The notes below the pieces were generated by a model. That model saw only the letters and a list, made by a program, of their open reading frames with translations, did no database searches and was not told the DNA's origin. The position numbers and the translations under genes are program-made. Positions 35,067 to 44,715 of a stretch of 64,000 nt of DNA are shown here, piece after piece (within the stretch, counting starts at the first letter, position 1; the number at the start of each line of letters is the position of its first letter). The stretch is from Ectocarpus siliculosus (Eukaryota; Sar; Phaeophyceae; Ectocarpales; Ectocarpaceae), in contig FN649741.1 of the NCBI GenBank assembly GCA_000310025.1, forward strand, positions 7,265,476 through 7,329,475, in the 5' to 3' direction.

Positions 35067-35154
35067 ACTGGTTATCGCCCCACAGCGAGCGATAGCTGCT
35101 CAAACGACTGTGAGAGGTCTTGAAATCGTCTCAGCTACCCAGAACTGCTGGTAG
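35067..35154 (+). repeat. 88-base core, copy A
   Basis: It runs from ACTGGTTATCGCCCCACAGC to CTGCTGGTAG. It is followed by a diverged tail (TTGCCGGAG) and lacks the TATA-like box found before copies B-E. It contains short complementary arms, CTACC/GGTAG and GAGA/TCTC, that could form small hairpins. Confidence 0.85.
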
Positions 35155-35610
35155 TTGCCGGAGATTTGCAGGTACGTACTGCTTTTTGCCTACCACTCTC
35201 GTCCTCTCGTCCGCACATCAACAACAACAATAAATGCTAATTTTCGCACCACAAAAGAGCCATCCATGCAGAAAGTTGCAACAACAGAACAAAAGCAGCT
35301 CCTGCTGTATGTACACAGAATGTCCAGCTGTGTGCTGAGGTCGGTCAGCATCTCGAGAGAAGCGTAGCCAGCAAGCAAGGCTTGGCGCGGGACACGAGAG
35401 AAGCAAGCAAGGCTTGGGGCGGGCGGCGAAAAAAAGAAGACGACTCTATATAAAAAGATCTGTAAAAAGAAGGGTTGGCGCGGGCGGCGAAAAAAATGAA
35501 GACGACTCTTATACAAAAAGATCTATAAAAAGAGGACCCTCAACGACAAGTCAACCAATCTGGTCGTTCCGATGTGACGATGTAACGCAGATCTTCTTGT
35601 CGACGGAGAA

Positions 35611-35698
35611 ACTGGTTATCGCCCCACAGCAAGCGATAGATGCTCAAACGACTGTGAGAGGTCTTGAAATCGTCTCAGCTACCCAGAACTGCTGGTAG
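35611..35698 (+). repeat. 88-base core, copy B, with upstream TATA-like box
   Basis: This is the same core. A TCTATAAAAAGAGGACCCTC segment lies about 87 bases upstream, near 35522. The downstream tail continues through GACCCGGTCGGGCAAGGGG and ends near 35855 at a duplicated CCAAGCTAGAGCTTGG hairpin. An open frame of 94 codons (about 35414-35698) crosses the core. Confidence 0.85.
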
Positions 35699-35812
35699 TT
35701 CTCGGAGGTTCGCAGTGTGGGCTGAGATCGGCCTTTTCGACCCGGTCGGGCAAGGGGTCCGCTATGCTACTGAAAACTCCACAGACGGAAAAAAAAGACT
35801 TTTGATCGACTG

Positions 35813-35855
35813 AGACCCAAGCTAGAGCTTGGGAACCAAGCTAGAGCTTGGGAAT
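35813..35855. repeat. duplicated short hairpin at a repeat boundary
   Basis: CCCAAGCT-AG-AGCTTGGG (8-base arms, 2-base loop) is followed at once by a second, slightly shortened copy. The same hairpin recurs near 37355-37372, where the second copy breaks off. The repeat cluster changes composition at both places. Confidence 0.75.
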
Positions 35856-36012
35856 AGAAAAGAGTCTGAGACAGATTAGCAATGGATTAATCATAGCGTC
35901 ACCTGTATTTTCAATGTGGTACGCGTATGCGAAAAAAAAGAAGACGACTCTATAAAAGGAGGACCCCGAACTAATAATAATCTGGTCGTTCCAATGAGAT
36001 CCTTTTGTCGAA

Positions 36013-36101
36013 ACTGGTTTTCGCCCCACAGCGAGAGATAAGCTGCTCAAACGACTGTGAGAGGTCTTGAAATCGTCTCAGCTACCCAGAACTGCTGGTA
36101 G
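36013..36101 (+). repeat. 88-base core, copy C
   Basis: One base longer than the others. It is preceded near 35950 by a diverged CTATAAAAGGAGGACCCC box. The tail switches after GAGATCGGC to the CGTCCGCACATC segment, showing recombination between repeat units. Confidence 0.8.
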
Positions 36102-36318
36102 TTCTCGGAGGTTTGCAGTGTGGGCTGAGATCGGCAGTCCTCTGTCTCGTCCGCACATCAACAACAACAATAAAACGGGCAAGGGGTCCGCCTCTTATAC
36201 AAAAGTATCTATAAAAAGAGGACCCTCAACGACAAGTGAACCAATCTGGTCGTTCCGAAGTGACGATCTGGTCGTTCCGATGTGACGATGTAACGCAGAT
36301 CTTCTTGTCGACGGAGGC

Positions 36319-36406
36319 ACTGGTTATCGACCCACAGCAAACGATAGCTGCTCAAACGACTGTGAGAGGTCTTGAAATCGTCTCAGCTACCCAGAACTGC
36401 TGGTAG
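36319..36406 (+). repeat. 88-base core, copy D
   Basis: Preceded by TATCTATAAAAAGAGGACCC about 110 bases upstream (near 36207). The CTGGTCGTTCCGA(A/T)GTGACGAT segment is duplicated in tandem between box and core. The tail is like copy B until near 36520. Confidence 0.85.
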
Positions 36407-37150
36407 TTCTCGGAGGTTCGCAGTGTGGGCTGAGATCGGCATTTTCGACCCGGTCGGGCAAGGGGTCCGCTATGCTACTGAAAACTCCACAGACGGAAAA
36501 AAAAGACTTTTGATCGACTGCGACATAATGTGTGAAGAATCCGGGCTTCTAACGGAGGATGAGAGGGAGTGTAGAGGGAGAGGAAGTGACCGATGTGGGG
36601 GCGAGCGCGGAGTTCGCCCAGGGGGCCACGCGGCTAGGCAAACGATCCGTGACGAAAAGATCTGTGACCCATATTGCATGTGCCTTCGAACGCCGTTCCT
36701 CCTCACCGCGCACAACCCCTATAGTCTGTTCCACTCGTCCCTTATACACACGGTAGGCACACCGTTCCTCCTCACCGCGCACAACCCCTATACTCTGTTC
36801 CACTATGTCTGCCCCTTGTACACACGGTAGGCACTCTGTCTGTCTCCCTTTAACACGGTACGTACTGCTTTCGCCTACCACACTCTATCTAGTCCTCTCG
36901 TCCGCATCATTAACAACAAACAATCAATGCAACTTGCCGCACAACAAGAGCCATCCCTGCCTACCACTCTCGTCCTCTCGTCCGCACATCAACAACAACA
37001 ATAAAACGGGCAAGGGGTCCGCCTCTTATACAAAAGTATCTATAAAAAGAGGACCCTCAACGACAAGCTGAACCAATCTGGTCGTTCCGAAGTGACGATC
37101 TGGTCGTTCCGATGTGACGATGTAACGCAGATCTTCTTGTCGACGGAGGC

Positions 37151-37238
37151 ACTGGTTATCGACCCACAGCAAACGATAGCTGCTCAAACGACTGTGAGAG
37201 GTCTTGAAATCGTCTCAGCTACCCAGAACTGCTGGTAG
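37151..37238 (+). repeat. 88-base core, copy E
   Basis: Nearly identical to copy D together with its upstream box (near 37039) and tail. It is offset by about 832 bases, so D and E arose by recent segmental duplication. Its tail ends at 37380 within the second half of the CCAAGCTAGAGCTTGG duplication. Confidence 0.85.
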
Positions 37239-37380
37239 TTCTCGGAGGTTCGCAGTGTGGGCTGAGATCGGCATTTTCGACCCGGTCGGGCAAGGGGTCC
37301 GCTATGCTACTGAAAACTCCACAGACGGAAAAAAAAGACTTTTGATCGACTGAGACCCAAGCTAGAGCTTGGGAACCAAA

Positions 37381-38241
37381 GGTCTACAGCAGTTCGTTGT
37401 CTCCACCGCCGCCAGTCCCTTGTTTCCCCCCATGCCTTCTTTCACGCCAGCAGTTTGGAGTTCGACCATGCACTGCTCGGTGCCGGCTGCCGGGTCCATC
37501 ACCTGTGTGCCTGCAGCGACATTTGATCCGTGTGGCGTGCAAAGACTATGACTATAAATAACCATGGCAGATGTAGTCTTTGTTGGTGGCGTGTGGCGCA
37601 TTTTTCGGGGTTACGCAGTATGAATTACGACGGATCCCGTCCGGCCCTGCCCTGTCTGGGGCATTTTTTTTTTTTGGCGCGGTTTGTTGGGCAGCAAGCA
37701 GCAAGCAACAGGTTATCGAATCAACAGCTCTTCAACGTCTGAGGAGCCAGTTTTTTTGGAGGGACCGTACCGCCGTGCTTGGGCTCCACGTGCTGCAGCG
37801 TGCAGTTGGCAGTAGCTTGCGGCGTTAACCTGCCTTTCAAAAGCGAAGTTGCAGTCCACATTGTTGGCCTGTGTGCTTGGTGCGTGTGTGCGAAGGAGTG
37901 GAGCGTGTGTGTGTGTGTCAAGAATAAGTACGGAAAAGGATCACAGGGGAAGAAGCAAGCCTGTCTGTGGGGTGGACAACCCGCCGCTGGCCGAGAGCCT
38001 TCTTTTTTTTTTCTGTCTCCCGTGGCCGCGTGACACTGGGCTAGCCGCTGAGCACGCGTGTGCCTCGCACTCACTCTCGCTGCTGCGCTTGGTTTCGGGG
38101 AAGGGGCGTGGCCGGAGAGCAGAAGGCAGGGGAGAGAAAGAACGCCTCAAACGCTTCCAACTTACGGGAGGAGTCCGTCCCTACACGGCGGCTGCTAGGC
38201 GGCGGGTTTATTCAGGGACTGAATAGTATTGCTTCTTTGTC
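37381..38241. promoter_or_regulatory. upstream region of the Rab gene
   Basis: There are 0.86 kb between the repeat cluster and the Rab start codon. A CTATAAATA string lies near 37552-37560 and a poly-T run near 37666-37675. No gene was recognised. The promoter and leader of the Rab gene should lie here. Confidence 0.35.
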
Positions 38242-41200
38242 ATGAATGGCCTTGGCGCACCAGCAGTAGGAGGCGCTGGAAAGCCCACGCCTCTGCTGAT
38301 CCGGATCCTAATGATAGGGGACAGCTCTGTGGGGAAGACTTCTTTGGTGCTGCGGTACGACAAGCGAGGGTTTAACCTTCGTTTCACGACGACCATAGGG
38401 GTCGACTACAGCGACCGCCTGTTGGAGTTGGACGGGCGCCAGGTCAAACTTCAGGTGAGGCAACGTGATGCAAAAAAAGTCCTTTTTGTTGAGTCCTGGC
38501 AACACCTTGCTCTGCGTCTGCTGTGCCCAGGGCGGAATGTTGTAGGCGTGCTGCTGCTCCTCCCAGTCGTAAGTCCATCTAGAGTCTAGTTTCTGCCGGC
38601 GAACCCCGCCCTCGTTATGGCTCATCACGCCCTTTATTTCAGTACAAAAGTACGTTTGATGAGCGGGAGAGGACAGAACCAAAAGACACCCAATCGCACA
38701 TTGTTCGTAGTACAAGGGTCCTCTTTTTATTCCACATGCCGCCCCCATCGCTATTGTAGCCATTATGGGTTGGTGGTGTTTATTCTCGTGCATCAATCTT
38801 CATACCGTTTTCGGCACACACACCACGCAGTTTCCATCGCGCAATGCAAGTTCCACAGATTTCATACTCTTTTGGTCAATGATATTGTAACGAGTACTTG
38901 TACAATACTTTGTTCGGGTTTCCGGCAGCACAGTTTTCCGCCAACACACCCTGGCTGTTCCGCAAGAAGAGTTGGTCTGCGGCCTTCCCTAACAATCAGT
39001 ATGGTGAAGCGTGAGAGCGTCCCTGTGCTTCTCTACGCCATTGTGGAGTGCTGCTGTAGTGCTTGCTTGCTTTCTTTGTCGTCAAGGCCTGAGGAGCTCG
39101 GCGGCAATCTGGCTGCCTGCCCGTCGCCGTGAAAAGCAGCGCGCCCTCGAAGCTAGCTCTTCACAGCACGAAAAAAAAAAAACATCCTCGCTGGAAGTTC
39201 TCACAGCAGCGTAGTGAAAGATCCAGGTACCGGAAGAACATTTTCCAGGGCAGAGTAGCCGTCGGTCTTTCGTGCGGAAGGACATGCTGGCATTGGGCAT
39301 CGAAATAGTCAACGTTCGGACGGGTGACGCTGCCGGTGCGGCTACTGTTGACCTTTCGAGCCAAAGACCACGGCCAACATGGCTCAACCCACGAAGGCCA
39401 AGCATCGAAATGAGAAGAAAAAGCGTCCTTGTTTAATTGTTCTTTCCCACCAGCTGTCCTAAACGGCGACCAGAGAGAAAATATCCGAAAATTACGCCTA
39501 TATTTCCTTTAGTTCCACTAAAATAGTTCTCGTAGATAGGCGGCCGACCCGACCGACCCTTCCTGCTCAAAAGCGTATCATCAAGGCATGCTTCCTTTAG
39601 ATTCGAGGCATTGGCGAATAAATCAATTCCGAGTGCCTTACCGTTCGTTGTCGCCGTTAAACGCAAGCAAGCTTTCTCAGTTTTTCTCCTCCTTGACGGC
39701 CGCCGGTAGTCGTCAGTCGTGTGTGCAACTGAAGGCGTGTGTGTGTCCCATCTACGTACAGCAGTAGTTCTGGCGCCTGCACACCGTTCGACCTTTCGGT
39801 GTATACCACGCATCAGCCGGGTCACACACTGAAGGAAGTTCGCACAGGAGGTCTTATTTTCCAATTGTTTGAGGCAGAATGTGGTGCGAACAAGCGCACT
39901 ACTGCTGTAGCTGCGTAACTGCTGTCTCCGCTCAGCTGGCCTTTGGTTTTATCATTAGACTAGTATATAGTCCCTGGGAGGCGTGGCCGGAGAATGCGTC
40001 GACCCCAACAAAGCTATCCTAAGAACAACTGCATGATATACTATTATAGATGTAGATGCTCTAATCTACAAAATCGAGAATCGAATCGATTTGGCATGGA
40101 AAACGAACAGCTTAGTTGTTTGAGAGAGAGAAAGACAGACAGAGCGCTCAACAGTAGAATCTGACATTCTTGTTTGTTCTACATACTCGTCTGAAGAACA
40201 GGACAGAAGAGTAAAGCCGACGAGAGGTGATTGGTCCGTCACGATGGAGAATTCTTGGCTCGTGATGCACAATGTAGTGCTACACGTGTTGCCGACAAGA
40301 CGGATGAGACAATCCGAATGTGCCCCGAAAAAAGAAAAATCATCCAGCGAGAAAATCATAACCCTCCTGTAAAATTACCGTGGTGGGGGCGGGGCGGCGG
40401 CTGATATGTCCCTCGGTCGGGTGAAAGCCTCAGCCTCATGATCTACTAAGATTTCACCCGACTTGCACATTCCAACACCCGCTGGGATCGGTGGTGTGGA
40501 CCATTTTGGGCCATGTCGGCAGCCGAACGTTGACCTCGTGGGGAGGGGAGGGTAGTTCCCACTAGCCCACACACACCAGTAGTCACGTTACTTTAAGCTG
40601 TTGCAAGAGGCATCACTACACAGCAGCAGTCGCATCGGAACTACAGCAGTACTGTTCCCGAAAAGCGAGAAGTAACACCACTGCTGCTGTCTGTTTCTGC
40701 CTGTTGTGGAAGGGTTGCGCGACGACTTGTCGTCAGTCATGTTGCGTCATGTGCGTACTGCATGGGATCGAGACCATCAAACGTCAAAAAAATTGCCTTG
40801 GGGTGGCGGTGTCGTTTGTACAATACGTCGGGGCCCTCCAAAACCAACCTCGTTGTCGTCGAGTCAGCCAACAATTCATGGACAATTTCACACACGAAAG
40901 AAACCAGCTGAATACACGGACTTGGAAAAATAATTTTGGCACCTGTCGGCCTGTCGGGTGGGTGGCCCTTTTGGTGTCATGTATTTTCTAAAAGTTCCTC
41001 GACGGCCCTTCCGAGTTTGCAACTGCTGCCCTGAAATAAATATCTTGAGGCAGGAGCCGGGCCAAAACTTACAGGAATCCTCAGCAACTCCAACACCTGC
41101 CCCGAGTTTGTTGCTGCGGAGTATGTATGTATACACGTGGTCCTGGGGGCTCGACCTACCCTGGGTCGTTGTCCATGTTGGTCTGTGTGGGATGGTTCTC

Positions 41201-44162
41201 TGCGAGGTGTGCGTTCTGTGATGCTGCTGTTCTTGGACGAAAAGCTTTAAGCCCTTCGTTACATCAGTTTTGTCTGGTGGCCCCTTGGAGTCATACGTGT
41301 GTGATTTTCAGCACGCCTCCCCCTCAACACACTATCATGAACGAAACACGTAACCGGTTTGTTGGTTGAATCCATCCTTCTCGACCTGCCCCCCTTGACA
41401 CTGATCCCCATTCTTGGTATCGCGGATAATCATTTCCGATCTTGGAATTTCTACGCAGATCTGGGACACGGCAGGGCAGGAGAGGTTTCACTCGCTGACG
41501 ACGAGCTTCTTCAAGCGCGCCGAGGGGTTTGTGCTTGTATACGACGTATCGAACCGGCAATCGTTCGAGAGCGTATCGACTTGGATGAAGGACATCGTCG
41601 AGGTGAATTTCGGCCACTCCTCGTTATTCTTGTCTTGTTCTTGTTCCCGTGTGTGTACGGTCCTGTTCGTTGTCGAATGCTGTACACTCTCTGACTAGTG
41701 TCTCGTCTTTAGATTACAAAGGTGCGGTAAAGGCTGAACTAGATATTTTGGCAAGAGGCCATTCATCCAGCTATTCAAGACCTTTTCGGTTGATCAATAA
41801 CTCATGCTGGCAAAGAGTTCGGTCAATACCTGTCGCTAACCGATGAATGCGTGCTTGTTGTATCCGTAGTGAGAGACACGTTGACGCCGTGCCGTGCTTC
41901 GACAACTGGTTGTACACTTCCACATGTCTTCAAGTTGAGGTTGGCTAGGACCTCATCTGCCTATCTTATGTACGTCGTGATGGGGTGACCCAACACTACC
42001 AACAATATGAGCTCCTGGAAGGTGGGACTCTTTGACGGGGGATTGGCTTAGCTGTGTGCGTTGGCTCGCGCGTGTGAGCACATGTCCAAGTTTTATTTTC
42101 GAAAATGCGATGGCGCTCGCAGCGGGGCCCGGTAGGAATCAGGAGCCCAATTCGAAAAATGGCGGAGGCACCGTGTTGGTTTGGGGGTGGGTCCTGTCGA
42201 TTCGTAACGGTATGTCTTCCCGTTGACTACGGTCGAATGCTGCTGCTCTGTTGCTGCTGTGTTCCTCACGAAATCTGTTGCTGATATTGGATGTCGTTCT
42301 CCCTCTCCGTGCCATTTGATGCCGTGGTTGTTTGGTTTGTCGGTGTGCCAATGCCCGATTTGCTCCTCCTGCTGCTGCTGCTGCTGCTGCTGCCGCTGCT
42401 GCTGCCGCTGCTTGGTTTACCCTGCGGTTGTGGTGTTATCAGCAAGGGAAAAGAGGGTCGGACGTGGTTATTTGTGGCAACAAGTGCGACTTACAGGGGC
42501 GAGAGGTGGCAAGGGAGGAAGGCGAACAACTAGCGGCGGAACTGGGGGTCCCGTACATGGAAACCAGCGCAAAGGAAAACCTGAACGTCGAGGAGACCTT
42601 CGGCAACTTAGCTTCGCGGGTAGGTGGCGGATGGAACATGCAGGCATAAGATTACACGGGATGGTTGTGAGAGATTGGACGTGCAACCGTGCCTGATGGT
42701 AGTACGTTTGAGCCGTGTTTGTTGTCGTTAAGCCTGTGGTGTGTGCTGTTGTATATCCTTCGACAAAACAGACGACCTTTCAAGCAGCAAAAGAGTCATG
42801 CGATCGATAGATCATCAAGCTTAAAACGATGTGATGCGGAGCCTACGAGGTTTGATTGATTGACCACACACACGAAAACAGGGGGGAACGAGGATCAGGC
42901 GTCTGTCCGGACTGTTACTGCTGTGCTGCTGTTGCACGGCACCGACCCACCGAAAGTACTATAATACAAGTTTACCACCTCTCCAAGTCCTCTCCTGTAC
43001 CATAGCTCACGTTTGCTTTGCCGAGGAAATTGGCGACGGATCGAACGCCGTAGATTGTAAGGCATGACAGCAGTGAGATCTATCTGTCGGTACCTTTATC
43101 ACCACGACGTCGCACCTTGCTTGTATCCGCTTTGCCCTTGGTGTGGAGCACTTGAGATGCAACACTTGTCTCAGCTGGGGTGTTTTTTTCTTTCTGTCCT
43201 CTCTACCACTATTGAAGATCCAATATTTGTAGTGTCGAAGTGAGATACAGCATTAGGTACTACCACTCGGACGGTTCGCGGGCTCTTGAGCTTGAGAATG
43301 CTGGTACAAGACCCTGATCTCCTGTTTGTCGTTTTTGCTGCTGAGAGCTGCAGGAAAAGTTGCTGGGAACTCGAATCTTCCAACTGCCGCAGATTGCATA
43401 CGAAAGATACCACGCCCCTGCAACGCTCTGCACCTAAAACAGCTATGGTGCTCACAATTGGCGGGGTTGGAACCGTCTCATCCTATGACTACGACAACGC
43501 ATCATGTTATTTTGGAACGTTCATCGTGGAAGTCGAGCTTTTGACCGTCAGCCCAGGGAGTTTAGTGTCTCACGCACCCCACGGTACTCTGTTGGATGCG
43601 TTGCCGCGCCGATTGACCCTATGGCGAGGTTTGCCACCATCGTCGATTCGGCAGAACGCTGGTCTAGCGGGTAGGTACACCATGGAGATAACACCGACAC
43701 GCTTTTCATGTCACCCCCTTGACAAGATGCCGTATCCCCATCGGATTTGAAGGCTTCAGTTTTTTCCCTAAATGACTGTGTCATACAAGATGCCGTATCC
43801 CCATCGGATTTGCCGGCTTCAGTTTTTCCCCTAGATTGCTGTGTCAACTGTTTCATCTACATCCCAGCCTGCCACGCGCCACATCTCGCACAGTTTAGTG
43901 CATGGTGCTGCAGAGATCTACTAGTCGTATTACAGTATCCACTCACCGATCTCGCAAAAGTGCGAGTTTCACCGGACGTAGATGATGCAGCATTCCAACC
44001 GGTGGACTGATTTTGTTTTGTCAGGTTAAGACCCGGCTGGAAGCAAGCCAGGCTGCCACCGATGGGGCGGGTGCCGGAGAGACGCTGAGACTGAACGGGG
44101 GCCGAAACGGGGGCGTAGACACGGAGTCTCTCACCCAAAGGATGGAGTCGTGTTGCACTTGA
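38242..44162 (+). CDS. Rab-family small GTPase
   Basis: This is a molecular switch that directs vesicle transport on endomembranes. Exons are 38242-38454, 41459-41602, 42443-42619 and 44025-44162, all phase 0, giving 223 residues, the usual Rab length. G1 is GDSSVGKT (26-33), the switch I Thr lies in TTTIGVDY (49-56), G3 is WDTAGQE (73-79), G4 is NKCD (132-135) and G5 is ETSAK (159-163). The C-terminus ends ESCCT, a dicysteine suitable for geranylgeranylation by Rab GGTase. The body is closest in feel to the Rab1/8/10 group, but IGVDY replaces the common IGIDF, so I give no subtype. Intron 1 is 3.0 kb. Intron 2 holds a CTG tract and intron 3 a small tandem duplication. The last exon stands just before a low-quality poly-G stretch. 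Confidence 0.93.
42369..42411 (+). repeat. interrupted (CTG)n in Rab intron 2
   Basis: CTG units with two CCG interruptions lie about 30 bases before the exon 3 acceptor. Here they replace a typical polypyrimidine tract. Confidence 0.85.
43728..43850 (+). repeat. tandem duplication of about 60 bases in Rab intron 3
   Basis: Two adjacent copies share AAGATGCCGTATCCCCATCG and a GGCTTCAGTTTTT...TGTGTCA right end. They differ at a handful of bases. Confidence 0.85.
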
Positions 44163-44169
44163 GGGCTCT

Positions 44170-44715
44170 TGCCCGGTGGGGGGAGGGGGGGGGGGGGGGG
44201 GGGGGGGCCCAAAGGGAAAAAAAAAAGACAAACAAACGGGGGGGCCGGCTTTGGGGGGATTTTATCCCGAAAAAGGGGGCCAGGGACTTCCCAACTTGGG
44301 GGCGGAAACAAAATTTCCCCCCAATGCCCCCCCGAAAAAAAGGGGGGGAACCCCCGCCCAGGCGCCCACCGGGTTCCCCCGGGGCCCTTTTTNNNNNNNN
44401 NNNNNNNNNNNNNNNNNNNNNNNNNNNNNNNNNNNNNNNNNNNNNNNNNNNNNNNNNNNNNNNNNNNNNNNNNNNNNNNNNNNNNNNNNNNNNNNNNNNN
44501 NNNNNNNNNNNNNNNNNNNNNNNNNNNNNNNNNNNNNNNNNNNNNNNNNNNNNNNNNNNNNNNNNNNNNNNNNNNNNNNNNNNNNNNNNNNNNNNNNNNN
44601 NNNNNNNNNNNNNNNNNNNNNNNNNNNNNNNNNNNNNNNNNNNNNNNNNNNNNNNNNNNNNNNNNNNNNNNNNNNNNNNNNNNNNTGGGGGGGGGGGGGG
44701 GGGGGGGGGGGGGGG
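44170..44715. other. low-quality poly-G sequence and 293-N assembly gap
   Basis: N runs from 44393 to 44685. Before it, 44179-44392 is dominated by homopolymer runs of G, C and A, unlike any surrounding DNA. After it comes another run of about 30 G. This looks like read-end error around a difficult G-rich repeat. Frames across it are meaningless. The Rab stop codon at 44160-44162 lies just to its left and appears unaffected. Confidence 0.85.

Larger units (their letters stand above)
31670..37380. repeat. mosaic repeat cluster
   Basis: About 5.7 kb are built from reused segments. A unit of about 1.1-1.2 kb at about 32205-33435 recurs, diverged, at about 33965-35062. A segment with CTACCACTCTCGTCCTCTCG and the CAACAAC tract after it occurs near 31740, 35190, 36145, 36880 and 36960. 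A block at about 36140-36530 recurs at about 36970-37360 (offset near 830). Five copies of an 88-base core are listed separately. Short tracts such as (AAC)n occur. No intact coding gene is seen. Terminal repeats of a known transposon class were not found. Confidence 0.8.

Noticed and set aside
35414-35698. 94-codon protein-coding gene over core copy B
   Set aside because: The frame is broken or replaced in the other copies and has no known domain; kept only as an alternative explanation of the core.
35040-37380. CRISPR-like array
   Set aside because: The repeated cores are 88 bases, irregularly spaced, and followed by shared rather than unique spacers; the genome is eukaryotic.
38455-41458. 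Independent gene inside Rab intron 1
   Set aside because: Short frames on both strands (for example 39082-39405 and 39433-39864, minus) have no domain and no exon structure that could be joined.
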